Source: an uncultured Pelagibacteraceae bacterium
GTDB lineage: Bacteria > Pseudomonadota > Alphaproteobacteria > Pelagibacterales > Pelagibacteraceae
NCBI GenBank assembly: GCA_902617825.1
Contig: CACMYE010000010.1
Span: forward strand, 1-37,757
Length of the DNA stretch: 37,757 nt
Direction: 5' to 3'
A program made the translations under genes and the position numbers. A model generated the notes under the pieces. The model saw only the letters and a program-made list of their open reading frames with translations, was not told the DNA's origin and ran no database searches. Below, piece by piece: positions 9,804 to 18,964 of the stretch. Each line of letters starts with the position of its first letter. Position 1 is the stretch's first letter.

Positions 9804-10805
9804 CTAATAGTCTCTTACAGTATTTATTAAATGTTCGACCATCAATGGGTCTGTTTCAGGTAAAATACCATGACCTAAATTAAAAATATATGGATGATCT
9901 TTAAATATGTCTAAATATTTTAAAATTTCTTTTTTGAGATTTTCTTGATCCGTTAACAAAATTTTTGGATCTAATCCTCCTTGAACTGGAATTTTTATAT
10001 TTTTACTTATCATTAGAGGGTCAACATTATAATCAATGTTCACTACATCTGGTTTAACTATTTCACAAAACTCTTTATAATTTTTAATCTCCCTTGGAAA
10101 ACAAATTACAGGGACGCCCAGTGATTTTACATAATCTACTAAACTCAAGGTTGGTGTATAAATATAGTTAGGATAATCTCTTTCTTCTAACAATCCAGCC
10201 CAACTATCAAATATTTGTATCACATTTGCACCATTCTCAATTTGATTTTTAATATGAATTTTTAAAAATTTTTCGATAATTAATAATATTCTATTTATTA
10301 AATACACATCTTCAAAAAAATTCTTTTTAACATTTTTCTTAGGGGACTGTTGGTTAATCATATAAACGAGAAGCGTCCATGGTGCTCCCACAAATCCAAT
10401 TGTATTTTTATTTTTTAAATTCATCTCTGAGCTTACAGATTTTATAGCTTTATAAACTGGGTGAATTTTTTGAACAAAATCTATCTCATCTATCTTCGAC
10501 ATTGAAGTGATATCTAAATTACCTAATATCGGCCCAAAATTTTTTTTAAATTCAACTTTTTGATTTAAACCGTAAGGTAACATAAGGATATCAGAAAATA
10601 TTATTGCTGCATCTAAATTAAATCTCTTAATTGGTTGAAGAGTAATTTCAGTCGCTAATTCATTGTTTAAACACAATTCTATAAAGTTTGGATTGTTTTT
10701 TCTTATTTCTCTAAATTCTGGTAAATATCTACCTGCTTGTCTCATTATCCATAGGGGATTGATAGATGTTTTTTTATTCTTTATAACTTCATGTAGAGGT
10801 GTCAT
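9804..10805 (-). CDS. hemE: Uroporphyrinogen decarboxylase
   Basis: A 333-residue cytosolic enzyme that decarboxylates the four acetate arms of uroporphyrinogen III to give coproporphyrinogen III. The signature MRQAGRYLPE is at residues 21-30, with the catalytic-pocket GAPWTLLVYM segment later and the C-terminal GHGILPETDP. It is the first gene of the minus-strand haem block. Its upstream gap is shared with ppsR and is the proposed origin; in Caulobacter, too, the origin lies beside hemE. Confidence 0.97.
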   Translation of the reverse strand: MTPLHEVIKNKKTSINPLWIMRQAGRYLPEFREIRKNNPNFIELCLNNELATEITLQPIKRFNLDAAIIFSDILMLPYGLNQKVEFKKNFGPILGNLDITSMSKIDEIDFVQKIHPVYKAIKSVSSEMNLKNKNTIGFVGAPWTLLVYMINQQSPKKNVKKNFFEDVYLINRILLIIEKFLKIHIKNQIENGANVIQIFDSWAGLLEERDYPNYIYTPTLSLVDYVKSLGVPVICFPREIKNYKEFCEIVKPDVVNIDYNVDPLMISKNIKIPVQGGLDPKILLTDQENLKKEILKYLDIFKDHPYIFNLGHGILPETDPLMVEHLINTVRDY

Positions 10806-10846
10806 ATTAAAATCATATATATAATTATTGTATTAGTATTGTGTCC

Positions 10847-10855
10847 TGTGGATAG
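10847..10855 (-). promoter_or_regulatory. DnaA box, 8 of 9 match
   Basis: The plus strand reads TGTGGATAG; the complement CTATCCACA differs from TTATCCACA only at the first base. This is the strongest single DnaA box in the candidate origin. Confidence 0.6.
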
Positions 10856-10890
10856 TGATGATTGTTTATTTTAAGCATTATATTAACGTT

Positions 10891-10905
10891 TTAACCACAT
10901 CTTAA
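10891..10905 (+). promoter_or_regulatory. DnaA-like box overlapping a TTAA-N7-TTAA motif
   Basis: TTAACCACA (10891-10899) is one base off the DnaA consensus. The same bases begin TTAACCACATCTTAA, which fits the alphaproteobacterial CtrA pattern TTAA-N7-TTAA. Overlapping DnaA and CtrA sites are known in the Caulobacter origin. In DNA this AT-rich a chance match is quite possible. Confidence 0.35.
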
Positions 10906-10943
10906 ATTTAATTAAACTCACAAAAATGAACCTTTTTTGACCT

Positions 10944-10952
10944 TTATCAACA
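10944..10952 (+). promoter_or_regulatory. DnaA-like box, 8 of 9 match
   Basis: TTATCAACA differs from TTATCCACA at one position. It lies mid-way through the hemE-ppsR gap, in line with the other two boxes. Confidence 0.45.
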
Positions 10953-11077
10953 TTCCTGTATTGTTTAATTGAATTTATTATTATTGTTAATAAAACCCTT
11001 ATTTTACAAGGATAAACAAGTAAAAATTAAATTGAGTAATTTTATTAAAATTATACAAATTTATTAACAATTTTTTC

Positions 11078-11905
11078 ATGAATAATACATTCCAAATATA
11101 TTTAATTTCTGACTCTACAGGAGAAACTTTAGAGAGAATTTTTTTAGCTTTAAAAGCTCAATTTAAAAATATAGAATATAAGGTACATTCATATTCATTC
11201 ACCAGAACAGAAAATCAAATTTTAAAAATTTTAGACGATGCGCAGGCAAATCATAGTTCAATCATACTATACACAATTGTTGATAATAATCTTGCAAAGT
11301 ATTTAGCTAATACTAGTAGTGATAAAAAAATTCCATGTTTCGGTGTTTTGGGAAATCTTATTTTAAATTTCTCAAAAATTCTTAATCAAAAAGCTTCGCA
11401 TGAGCCAAGTGGACAACACATTTTAAACGAAGAATATTATGACCGAATAGAAGCGATACAATTCACAATGAATCATGATGATGGAAATTTATTAAATGAA
11501 ATTGATAAATCTGATATAATTTTGGTAGGTGTTAGTAGAACGAGCAAGACCCCAACTTCTATTTATCTAGCAAACAAAGGCTTTAAAACATCTAATATAC
11601 CTTTGGTTAATGAAAATTCATTACCTGAAAAATTGAAGAAAGACCCACAGTTTACATGTGTAGTAGGCTTGAGCACAGAACCCGAAAGATTGGCTGATTT
11701 AAGAAAAAATAGAATGAACTCTCTTAAAGAAAACGACAATACAAACTATACTAACCTTGATGATATCAGAGCTGAAGTTACTAAAGCAAAGAAAACTTTT
11801 CAAAAATATAAATGGCCAGTAATTGATGTTACCAGAAAATCAGTCGAAGAAACAGCCGCATCAATTATTAAGATCCACGAAATATATTCTAATAATGTTA
11901 GGTAA
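11078..11905 (+). CDS. ppsR: PEP synthase / PPDK regulatory kinase-phosphorylase (DUF299)
   Basis: A 275-residue protein of the family that switches phosphoenolpyruvate synthase or pyruvate phosphate dikinase off and on by ADP-dependent phosphorylation and Pi-dependent dephosphorylation. The N-terminal YLISDSTGET (8-17) and the P-loop GVSRTSKT (151-158) are diagnostic. ATG 11078 is the only sensible start and has no clear Shine-Dalgarno. It is the first gene to the right of the proposed origin; ppsR-maf-aroE-coaE-dnaQ is a conserved alphaproteobacterial order. The target enzyme is not in the window. Confidence 0.92.
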   Translation: MNNTFQIYLISDSTGETLERIFLALKAQFKNIEYKVHSYSFTRTENQILKILDDAQANHSSIILYTIVDNNLAKYLANTSSDKKIPCFGVLGNLILNFSKILNQKASHEPSGQHILNEEYYDRIEAIQFTMNHDDGNLLNEIDKSDIILVGVSRTSKTPTSIYLANKGFKTSNIPLVNENSLPEKLKKDPQFTCVVGLSTEPERLADLRKNRMNSLKENDNTNYTNLDDIRAEVTKAKKTFQKYKWPVIDVTRKSVEETAASIIKIHEIYSNNVR

Positions 11906-12482
11906 TATAATTTTAGCATCCAAAAGCAAAGTCAGGCAGAATATTTTAGAAAAGAACAATATATTTTGTGATGTTGAGCCATCGAATGTAGATGAAGATA
12001 TGGTAAAAGAAAGCCTGTTAAGTAAAAAAGCTTCGCCAGAAATTATTTCAAAAAATTTGGCTGAATTAAAAGCTAACAAAGTAAGCTCAAGAAATGAAGA
12101 ACGAATAGTGTTAGGCGCTGATAGCGTAATTGATTTAGAAGGGGAACTAATATCTAAACCACAAGATAGAAAAGAGGCACTAACAATATTAAGAAAGTTA
12201 AATGGCAAAGAACACCACTTAATTAGTTCTGTTTGTATATCTAAAAATGGATCAATGATTTGGAACTGTACAGATAGAGCAAAGCTTAAAATGAAAAATT
12301 TTACTGAGAAAAAGTTAGAAGAATATCTAGCAAAAATATCTGATAGTGCATTATACGCCTATAATGTTTACCAAATAGAGGGTGAGGGAAAAAAATTATT
12401 TTCAGAAATAATTGGAGACAAAAATACTATCATGGGACTTCCTATTAAAAAAATCAAAGATTATTTAGAAAAAATTATATGA
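11895..12482 (+). CDS. maf: Maf-family nucleotide pyrophosphatase
   Basis: A 195-residue Maf protein, a house-cleaning nucleoside triphosphate pyrophosphatase acting on non-canonical or modified nucleotides and linked to septum inhibition. ILASKSKVRQNIL near the N-terminus matches the family (A)S.S.RR..L pattern, and LGADSVIDLEG carries the catalytic Asp. I chose ATG 11895 (MLGNIILASKS) over the longer frame from 11823, whose extra 24 residues are unlike Maf and lie inside ppsR. The overlap with ppsR is then 11 bases. Confidence 0.9.
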   Translation: MLGNIILASKSKVRQNILEKNNIFCDVEPSNVDEDMVKESLLSKKASPEIISKNLAELKANKVSSRNEERIVLGADSVIDLEGELISKPQDRKEALTILRKLNGKEHHLISSVCISKNGSMIWNCTDRAKLKMKNFTEKKLEEYLAKISDSALYAYNVYQIEGEGKKLFSEIIGDKNTIMGLPIKKIKDYLEKII

Positions 12483-13270
12483 AAAAATATTTAGTAATTG
12501 GAAACCCAATAATCCACTCATTATCTCCAAAGTTACACAATTATTGGATCAAACAAAATAATATTGATGCAATTTATGATAAAAAAAAATTAAATGAAAA
12601 TGAATTATATAATTTAATATTAGATGTTAAAAAAAGAAATATAAGTGGTATTAACGTTACAGTACCATTTAAAAATTCAGTTATACCTCTTTTGGATGAA
12701 TTAAGTGAAGAGTCAAATAAAACACAATCAGTAAATACAATATATCTTAAAGATAAAAGGATAATTGGACATAATACTGATATTGAAGGTTTTGAAAACG
12801 CAATAAAAAAAATAAATTTTGATTTCAAAAATAAAAAAATTTTTATTTTAGGAGCTGGTGGCGTTGTGCCTTCTATTATTTATGCTTCAATGAAAATGGA
12901 TTCTTCCGAAATTTTTGTCAGTAATAGAACAAGTGAAAAAGCAGAGAAGGTAAAAAATATTTTTAATAATATTAAATTAGTTAGTTGGGGAGATGTGCCA
13001 GATTTTGATGTTATAATTAATGCAACAAGCCTAGGTTTGAATCAAGAGGACAAAATAAATTTAGATCTTACTCAAATAGGAAAAAATAAATTATTTTATG
13101 ATGTTATTTATAATCCAACCGAAACAAATTTTTTAAAGAAAGCTAAAAAATTAGGCAACAAATGTGAAAATGGTAAATTAATGTTCATATATCAAGCATT
13201 TTCATCATTCAAGTTGTGGCACGGCATAGAGCCCAGTATAAACAATGAAACGATAAGACTTTTGGATTGA
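12479..13270 (+). CDS. aroE: Shikimate dehydrogenase (NADP+)
   Basis: A 263-residue enzyme reducing 3-dehydroshikimate to shikimate in aromatic amino acid synthesis. The substrate motif SLSPKLHN is at 14-21 and NVTVPFK has the catalytic Lys65; the paired Asp is D101. The NADP-binding GAGGV is at 125-129, and INATSLG and the YNPTETNFLKKA stretch follow. It overlaps maf by 4 bases (ATGA), so translation is probably coupled. Confidence 0.95.
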   Translation: MKKYLVIGNPIIHSLSPKLHNYWIKQNNIDAIYDKKKLNENELYNLILDVKKRNISGINVTVPFKNSVIPLLDELSEESNKTQSVNTIYLKDKRIIGHNTDIEGFENAIKKINFDFKNKKIFILGAGGVVPSIIYASMKMDSSEIFVSNRTSEKAEKVKNIFNNIKLVSWGDVPDFDVIINATSLGLNQEDKINLDLTQIGKNKLFYDVIYNPTETNFLKKAKKLGNKCENGKLMFIYQAFSSFKLWHGIEPSINNETIRLLD

Positions 13271-13857
13271 TGAAAAGAATAGGTATTTTGGGTGATATAG
13301 GATCAGGAAAAAGTTATGTCGCCAAGAATTTTGGATATCCAGTTTTTGATGCAGATTATGAAGTTTCAAAATTATACCAGAAAAATAGAAAAATATACCA
13401 GAAGTTAAAAAAAATATTACCCGAATATATTTATAAGTTTCCTATTGATAAAATACAACTTACCAATGCAATTCTTGCAAATAATTCAAATTTAAAAAAA
13501 ATAATTAGGATAGTTCATCTAGAAGTAAGGAATAGGATGCAATCTTTCTTGAAAAAAAATAAACACAAAAAATTTATTATTTTGGATATTCCGTTGTTGC
13601 TAGAAAATAAAATAAATAAAAATGAAGACATTCTAGTTTATGTTCATTCTAGTAAAAAGAATATCTTAAGAAATTTAAAAAAAAGAAATAATTTCAATGC
13701 AAGATTAGTAAATAAATTTAAAAAAATTCAACTTCCACTTGTTTATAAAAAAAATAATTCTAGATTTATAATTAAAAATAATTTTACCAAAAAATCTGTT
13801 AAAGATGGAATAAAAGAAATTTTAAAAATAATTAAAAATGAAAGAAATAGTTCTTGA
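13270..13857 (+). CDS. coaE: Dephospho-CoA kinase
   Basis: A 195-residue kinase for the last step of coenzyme A synthesis. The P-loop GDIGSGKS is at residues 8-15, then the FDADYEVSKLY segment, which carries the conserved DAD of CoaE, and the LDIPLLLE motif. I use ATG 13270, which shares its first base with the aroE stop TGA; TTG at 13267 would add one residue. It is extremely lysine- and asparagine-rich, but all motifs are intact. Confidence 0.92.
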   Translation: MKRIGILGDIGSGKSYVAKNFGYPVFDADYEVSKLYQKNRKIYQKLKKILPEYIYKFPIDKIQLTNAILANNSNLKKIIRIVHLEVRNRMQSFLKKNKHKKFIILDIPLLLENKINKNEDILVYVHSSKKNILRNLKKRNNFNARLVNKFKKIQLPLVYKKNNSRFIIKNNFTKKSVKDGIKEILKIIKNERNSS

Positions 13858-14503
13858 TACAGAAACAACTGGCTTATCAGTTAAAGATGGACACAGAATT
13901 GTTGAAATTGGATGTGTAGAATTAGAAAATTTAATTCCTACAAAAAATAAATTTCATTGTTATTTAAATCCTGAGAGAAAAGTTTCAGAAAAAGCACTAG
14001 CTGTGCATGGCTATAATGATGAATTTCTATCTAAACAAAAAAAATTTAATGAGATTGGTGAAGAATTTTTAGAATTCATAAAAGGTAAAAAACTCATAAT
14101 ACATAATGCCGAATTTGATCTTGCTCACATAAATAATGAGCTTAATTTATTTGGCGAAAAAAAAATCGAAAATGAGATCGTGGATACACTTCTTTTAGCA
14201 AGAGATAAGTTTCCTGGTGCTCCAGTAAGTCTGGATGCTCTTTGTAAACGTTTTAGGATAGATAATTCGAAAAGAACACAGCATACAGCTTTGATTGACT
14301 GTGATTTATTATCTAAAGTTTATATCAATCTTATTGGTCAAAAAGAACCAACACTTAACTTTCAAAATATTAATTTAGAAAAAAACGACGTAATTGTGAA
14401 AAATGTAGAGTACTATAAAAAGATTATTAAACCTACATTAGAAGAAATTAAAAGTCACAAGAAATATTTAAATCAGCATTTAAAGAAAAATTATTTTAAT
14501 TAA
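13838..14503 (+). CDS. dnaQ: DNA polymerase III epsilon subunit (3'-5' proofreading exonuclease)
   Basis: A 221-residue DEDDh exonuclease, the proofreading subunit of the replicase. Exo I is DTETTGL with Asp7 and Glu9, Exo II is the HNAEFDLAHIN stretch, and Exo III is HTALIDCDLL. Its ATG lies 20 bases inside the coaE frame, a fairly long overlap. The 3' end overlaps the convergent secB stop by 8 bases. The C-terminal tail probably binds the polymerase alpha subunit. Confidence 0.95.
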   Translation: MKEIVLDTETTGLSVKDGHRIVEIGCVELENLIPTKNKFHCYLNPERKVSEKALAVHGYNDEFLSKQKKFNEIGEEFLEFIKGKKLIIHNAEFDLAHINNELNLFGEKKIENEIVDTLLLARDKFPGAPVSLDALCKRFRIDNSKRTQHTALIDCDLLSKVYINLIGQKEPTLNFQNINLEKNDVIVKNVEYYKKIIKPTLEEIKSHKKYLNQHLKKNYFN

Positions 14504-14918
14504 ATCTTTGACTGAACAAATTTTCAAAGTCTACTTTTTTTTCAAATTTTACCCCAGGATATCCAGAGTTATGTAAAAGATCTAGAAGTGCCTTTTCTAA
14601 ATCAGGATAAATCTCAATTTGAACATCACAAAGAATAATTTTTTCTAATTCTTCTTTGTCTTTAACTTCTTCACTTACTTTAATTATAGTTGAATATATT
14701 ATTTCAAAATAGGATTTTTTCTTACTTTCCTCTTTGTCCTCAAACTTAAATTTAGTATTTACTTCAATCATTTTATTTTTTAGCGCCTTTGAAGTTATAT
14801 CAATTCCTAACTGATATCTTGAAATATGGTCCTTAACAAATATGTACGTCTCAATGTCTGGGGTCTCACTAGATAGGTCTTTGATAAATTTACCAAGTAC
14901 CTTAAATTTTTCTGTCAT
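14496..14918 (-). CDS. secB: Protein-export chaperone SecB
   Basis: A 140-residue SecB. The tetrameric chaperone keeps preproteins unfolded and hands them to SecA. The start (KVLGKFIKDLSSETPD) matches the family, including the conserved KDLS-E-P stretch, and the central acidic beta-sheet and the C-terminal helix (KALLDLLHNSGYPGVKF) fit. Its start overlaps the 3' end of fxsA by 17 bases, so fxsA-secB is an operon. Confidence 0.93.
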   Translation of the reverse strand: MTEKFKVLGKFIKDLSSETPDIETYIFVKDHISRYQLGIDITSKALKNKMIEVNTKFKFEDKEESKKKSYFEIIYSTIIKVSEEVKDKEELEKIILCDVQIEIYPDLEKALLDLLHNSGYPGVKFEKKVDFENLFSQRFN

Positions 14919-15327
14919 TGTCGTCTTCTATATCCTCAAACTCTCCATCAATAAAATTATTTTTTTTATTTTCTTTTGGTTTAAATTTTTTAGATATTTT
15001 ATTAAAAAAATATCTTCGACTTATAGGAAATATTAATAAAAAACCTATAACATCTGTTGCAAAACCTGGTATGATCAATAATAGAGCTGCAAAAGCTATT
15101 GCAGCACCCGAAACTACTTCATAAGCAGGAGTTTCATTTTTTCTTAATTGTATAAAACCGGATTTTAGTGTATTTAAACCTTCATATTTGGCATAATAGA
15201 TACCAATTACAGCTGTTGTAAAAATTAGAATAATAGTGCTAATAGCACCTATATGTGAACCAATTTTTATCAAAAGATAGATCTCAACAACAGGTACTAA
15301 AATAATTGTTAATAATATTGGGTTCAT
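14902..15327 (-). CDS. fxsA: FxsA family membrane protein
   Basis: A 141-residue inner-membrane protein with an N-terminal PVVEIYLLIKIGSHIG motif followed by a second and a third hydrophobic segment (FAALLLIIPGFATDVIGFLLIFP), the FxsA layout. E. coli FxsA affects F-exclusion of phage T7; its cellular role is otherwise unclear. The C-terminus is charged and acidic (GEFEDIEDDND). It is divergent from the Tim44-domain gene, with about 58 bases between starts. Confidence 0.88.
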   Translation of the reverse strand: MNPILLTIILVPVVEIYLLIKIGSHIGAISTIILIFTTAVIGIYYAKYEGLNTLKSGFIQLRKNETPAYEVVSGAAIAFAALLLIIPGFATDVIGFLLIFPISRRYFFNKISKKFKPKENKKNNFIDGEFEDIEDDNDRKI

Positions 15328-15385
15328 TTGTCCTTAATCTAAATTGCTGGTTGAAATTAATCAACATAGTAATTACTATCAGATA

Positions 15386-15982
15386 ATGAATTATAGTTTT
15401 GAGTACATAGACATAATATTATTAGCGATGATAGCTGGATTTATTTTTTTAAGATTAAGAGGAATATTGGGCAAAAGAACTGGTTTTGAAGGCAAAACTC
15501 CTGCTCAATTTAAAGAGGTGTTAAAAAATATAAAAGTTGAACAACCGAGAAAATCTAATGATGTTTTTGATACTGCTGCTCAAGAGGAATTTTTAAAGGG
15601 TGCTAAAATTGCATATGAAACGATAATTACAGACTTTAGTGATAACGATAATAAAATTACAACAAGTCGGTCACTTTTAAATGGACAGATATATTCTCAA
15701 TTTAATGAAGCCTTAAAAGAAAGAAGTTCAAGAGGTCATTTTGCTGAAATCACTTTCATAGGTATTAACTCTGCAGAAATTAAAGAACATAAAAAAATTG
15801 GCAACATTTTAAATGTTACAGTTGATTTTATTGCTGAAGTAATAACCTGCATAAGAGACAAAGAAAAAAAAATTGTTTCTGGAGACCCAGAAAAAATTAA
15901 AAAAATTTATGATACCTGGGTGTTTTCAAGAGATACAACTTCTGTAAATCCTAACTGGCAGCTTGTAAATACTTTAACCTAA
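15386..15982 (+). CDS. Tim44-domain membrane-anchored protein
   Basis: A 198-residue protein: one N-terminal membrane segment (IDIILLAMIAGFIFLRL), a short basic/polar linker with GKRTGFEGKTPAQ, and a C-terminal Tim44/MBA1-like domain. ATG 15386 (MNYSFEY) was chosen over an upstream ATG at 15344, whose 14 extra residues are polar and unlike the family start. In alphaproteobacteria such genes sit beside secB/fxsA and help membrane-protein or export processes, being related to mitochondrial Tim44. An mltA gene often lies between this gene and smr; it is absent here. Confidence 0.82.
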   Translation: MNYSFEYIDIILLAMIAGFIFLRLRGILGKRTGFEGKTPAQFKEVLKNIKVEQPRKSNDVFDTAAQEEFLKGAKIAYETIITDFSDNDNKITTSRSLLNGQIYSQFNEALKERSSRGHFAEITFIGINSAEIKEHKKIGNILNVTVDFIAEVITCIRDKEKKIVSGDPEKIKKIYDTWVFSRDTTSVNPNWQLVNTLT

Positions 15983-16405
15983 TTGAGTAACGATATTTCA
16001 GAAAAAGATAAAAATGATTGGGAAAACTTTATTTCCAGTGATGAAAAACTCCCTAATAAAGATTCTAAATTAACAAAGCAAAAGTCCTTTAAAGTAAAAT
16101 CAATAGATCTCCACGGTTATACTCTTGAGGAAGCAAACGAAACTATCGAAAAATTTATACATCAATCTTTTAGAGAAAAAATAAATAAGTTGATTGTTGT
16201 AACAGGTAAGGGACTTCACTCGCAAAATGAAAAAGATCCATATGTATCCAAAAATTTAAGTATATTAAAATATTCAGTGCCTGAATTTATAGAAAATAAC
16301 AAGGGCTTAATGCACATCATTAATGAGATAAAAGATGCTAGTATTGAAGATGGTGGAAGTGGTTCTTTTTATATTTTTTTAAAAAAGAATAAATCTATAA
16401 AATAA
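15983..16405 (+). CDS. Smr domain protein
   Basis: A 140-residue protein with a C-terminal Smr domain: the [11 protein letters not shown] motif and the VVTGKG(L)HS loop are characteristic of Smr nucleases and DNA-binding proteins. The start is TTG immediately after the stop of the Tim44 gene; no ATG lies near. In alphaproteobacteria the stand-alone Smr gene commonly follows the fxsA-Tim44 region. Exact function is unknown. It converges on hslU and overlaps it by 11 bases. Confidence 0.85.
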   Translation: MSNDISEKDKNDWENFISSDEKLPNKDSKLTKQKSFKVKSIDLHGYTLEEANETIEKFIHQSFREKINKLIVVTGKGLHSQNEKDPYVSKNLSILKYSVPEFIENNKGLMHIINEIKDASIEDGGSGSFYIFLKKNKSIK

Positions 16406-17765
16406 ATTTAGAAAGATCAGTATCTTTAACCAGATTATCTAAGTTTTTATTAATATATTCTTTATTTATAATAATTTTTTCACCAGCTCTATCTGTTGCT
16501 GTAAAACTAATCTCATCTAAAATTTTCTCAATTATTGTGTGAAGCCTTCTTGCACCTATATTTTCTACAGTTGCATTTACCTCAGAGGCGATATTTGCGA
16601 TCGTATCAATTCCATCATCTGAAAATTCAAGATCAACATTTTCTGTTTTTAATAATGCAATATACTGTTTAATCAAACTAAAATCAGGCTCTCTCAAAAT
16701 TCTCTTAAAATCCTCACTAGTTAATGCTTCTAACTCAACTCTTATAGGTAATCGACCCTGTAATTCAGGAAGAAGATCTGATGGTTTAGCTAATTGAAAA
16801 GCTCCTGAAGCGATAAATAAAATATGATCAGTTTTGATAGGACCATGTTTAGTATTTACAGTGGTTCCTTCAATTAGTGGTAATAAATCTCTTTGAACAC
16901 CTTCACGAGATACATCTCCACCAACCCTGTCTGTTCTTGCTGAAATTTTATCTATTTCATCTAAGAAAACAATCCCATTATTTTCAGTAGATAATTTTGC
17001 AGCTTTAACAATCTTATCTTGCTCGATTAGTTTGTCAGATTCGTCATTTATTAAAATTTCATGGGACTCTTTTACAGACATTTTCTTTTTCTTTTCCTTG
17101 TTGCCCATAGACTTACCAATCATCTCACCTATATTGATCATTCCAACATTCGCGCCTGGCATTCCTGGGATTTCAAATGAGGCCCCGGATCCACTATCAC
17201 TCACAAAAATTTCAATTTCATTATCATCCAAATCACCATTTCTTAATCTTCTTCTAAAACTTTCTCTTGTTGCCAAACTTGCTTTTTTACCAACCAAAGC
17301 ATCTAAAACTTTTTCTTCCGCAGCTTTTTGAGCTTGAGCAAAAACTTCTTTTCTTTTTTTTACTTTCTCCATTGCGATAGCAATCTCAATTAAATCTCTA
17401 ACTATTTGTTCCACATCTCTTCCCACATATCCAACCTCAGTAAATCTAGTCGCTTCAACTTTGACAAAAGGAGCTTCAGCCAGTTTAGAAAGTCTTCTTG
17501 AAATTTCAGTTTTTCCAACTCCGGTTGGACCAATCATTAAAATATTTTTTGGTAAGACTTCATTTTTCATTTCACCTTTAAGAGCCTGTCTTCGCCATCT
17601 ATTTCTTAATGCAACTGCTACAGCTTTTTTAGCTTTATTTTGACCAACAACAAACCTATCAAGTTCAGAGACTATTTCTCTTGGGGAGAGAGAGCTAACC
17701 AAAGATGCTTCGTCTTTTTTATTTTTCTCCTTAGGATGAAGGGGGGTTACGTTCGAATTATCCAT
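16395..17765 (-). CDS. hslU: ATP-dependent protease ATPase subunit HslU
   Basis: A 456-residue AAA+ unfoldase that feeds substrates to HslV. Walker A GPTGVGKT is at 79-86, after the [17 protein letters not shown] start. The family-specific intermediate domain with its LIEIAIAME helix and a long charged insertion comes next, then Walker [10 protein letters not shown] and sensor GARRLH. Its ATG overlaps the hslV stop by one base, so hslVU is one operon. Confidence 0.97.
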   Translation of the reverse strand: MDNSNVTPLHPKEKNKKDEASLVSSLSPREIVSELDRFVVGQNKAKKAVAVALRNRWRRQALKGEMKNEVLPKNILMIGPTGVGKTEISRRLSKLAEAPFVKVEATRFTEVGYVGRDVEQIVRDLIEIAIAMEKVKKRKEVFAQAQKAAEEKVLDALVGKKASLATRESFRRRLRNGDLDDNEIEIFVSDSGSGASFEIPGMPGANVGMINIGEMIGKSMGNKEKKKKMSVKESHEILINDESDKLIEQDKIVKAAKLSTENNGIVFLDEIDKISARTDRVGGDVSREGVQRDLLPLIEGTTVNTKHGPIKTDHILFIASGAFQLAKPSDLLPELQGRLPIRVELEALTSEDFKRILREPDFSLIKQYIALLKTENVDLEFSDDGIDTIANIASEVNATVENIGARRLHTIIEKILDEISFTATDRAGEKIIINKEYINKNLDNLVKDTDLSKFIL

Positions 17766-18280
17766 TATATTTTTTCAACTTTGACATTGTTATTAGTGAA
17801 TACACATATATCAGCAGCAATTTTTATAGCTTTTTTTGCAATTTCTTCAGCTGACATTTCACCTTCCATTAAAACTTTTCCTGCAGCTAAAGCATAATTT
17901 CCACCAGAACCTATTCCAATTACATCACCTTCAGGTTCTAAAACATCACCTGTTCCTGATATAATATAACTATTACTTTTGTCACCAACAGCCATTAACG
18001 CCTCTAATCTCCTTAAATATTTATCTGTTCGCCAATCCTTAGCTAACTCAACAGCAGCTCTTGATAAATTACCTGCATGTTTTTCTAGTTTTCCTTCTAA
18101 TCTTTCGAATAAAGTCAATGCATCTGCAGTTGATCCTGCAAACCCAGCAACAACGTCTCTTTTTTCAATTTTTCTAACTTTTGAAGCAGTACTTTTTACA
18201 ACTGTATTTCCCATACTAACTTGTCCATCACCAGCAACTACTACTTCATTATTTTTTCTGACTAATACAATTGTTGTCAT
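17765..18280 (-). CDS. hslV: ATP-dependent protease peptidase subunit HslV
   Basis: A 171-residue proteasome-like peptidase that forms a double hexameric ring capped by HslU. Removal of Met1 exposes the catalytic Thr ([10 protein letters not shown]). [24 protein letters not shown] and the [12 protein letters not shown] loop are as in the family. It is divergent from hisB, with 88 bases holding both promoters. Confidence 0.96.
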   Translation of the reverse strand: MTTIVLVRKNNEVVVAGDGQVSMGNTVVKSTASKVRKIEKRDVVAGFAGSTADALTLFERLEGKLEKHAGNLSRAAVELAKDWRTDKYLRRLEALMAVGDKSNSYIISGTGDVLEPEGDVIGIGSGGNYALAAGKVLMEGEMSAEEIAKKAIKIAADICVFTNNNVKVEKI

Positions 18281-18368
18281 AAATATTAAATGGTAACTAT
18301 TTTTGATACTTCAAGTAGTCATACTAACGTTGATATAGTGGAATTATATATGTATACCTCTAAGATAT

Positions 18369-18959
18369 ATGGCTAGAAAAGGAAAAGTATCTCGCAAAAC
18401 AAGAGAAACCAGCATTAGCGTTGAAGTTAATATTGATGGTAAGGGTCAGTATAAAATTGACACTGGAATTGGTTTTTTAGATCATATGTTGGAGCAATTA
18501 TCTAAGCACTCTCTAATTGATTTAAAAGTTAAAGCTAAAGGAGATACACATATTGATCTTCACCACACCACCGAGGATACAGGTATTGCAATTGGTGAAG
18601 CTCTAAAAAAAGCGGCTAAAAAATTTGTTGGCATTAAACGTTATGCTCACAGAGTTATTCCTATGGATGAAACCTTGACTAGAGTTGCGTTAGATGTTTC
18701 AAACAGACCTTATTTGATTTGGAAAGTAAAATTGAAAGTTGAGAAACTTGGGGAGATGGATACTGAATTATTCAAAGAATGGTTCCAGGCTTTTTCACAA
18801 TCTGCTGGCATTACTTTGCACGTTGAAAACATTTATGGGGACAATAGTCACCACATTATAGAGTCCTGTTATAAAGGTTTAGCAAGATCCTTAAGAGATG
18901 CTTTAGAGATGGATCCTAGAAGTAAAAAAAGCATTCCATCAACTAAAGGCTCATTATAA
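18369..18959 (+). CDS. hisB: Imidazoleglycerol-phosphate dehydratase
   Basis: A 196-residue single-domain enzyme, step 6 of histidine synthesis. The two metal-binding repeats are visible: HHTTED at 65-70 and the later DNSHHIIES stretch. It lacks the N-terminal phosphatase domain of the E. coli bifunctional HisB, as usual in alphaproteobacteria. It is the first gene of a tight hisB-H-A-F-E block. The 88-base upstream gap has an AT-rich stretch suited to a promoter, but no convincing attenuator leader with histidine codons. Confidence 0.96.
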   Translation: MARKGKVSRKTRETSISVEVNIDGKGQYKIDTGIGFLDHMLEQLSKHSLIDLKVKAKGDTHIDLHHTTEDTGIAIGEALKKAAKKFVGIKRYAHRVIPMDETLTRVALDVSNRPYLIWKVKLKVEKLGEMDTELFKEWFQAFSQSAGITLHVENIYGDNSHHIIESCYKGLARSLRDALEMDPRSKKSIPSTKGSL

Positions 18960-18964
18960 GTTTA

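Larger units (their letters stand above)
10806..11077. other. Candidate chromosomal origin of replication (oriC) between hemE and ppsR
   Basis: This is a 272-base AT-rich gap between divergent genes. It contains three 8-of-9 matches to the DnaA box TTATCCACA: CTATCCACA on - at 10847-10855, TTAACCACA on + at 10891-10899 and TTATCAACA on + at 10944-10952. It also contains a 12-base inverted repeat, ATTGTTAATAAA (10983-10994) and TTTATTAACAAT (11060-11071), and a nearly GC-free stretch from about 11020 to 11070 that could unwind. All genes from 1358 to 10805 run leftwards and those from 11078 to 14503 run rightwards. The origin lies beside hemE in Caulobacter, which supports the placement. Promoters for hemE and ppsR must also lie here. 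Confidence 0.7.

Noticed and set aside
10745..10753. DnaA box TTATCCATA inside hemE
   Set aside because: It matches 8 of 9, but lies in the conserved coding stretch just before MRQAGRY and outside the intergenic cluster, so the sequence is explained by the protein.
18281..18368. Histidine-operon attenuator before hisB
   Set aside because: No leader peptide with a run of His codons and no terminator-like stem in the 88 bases.
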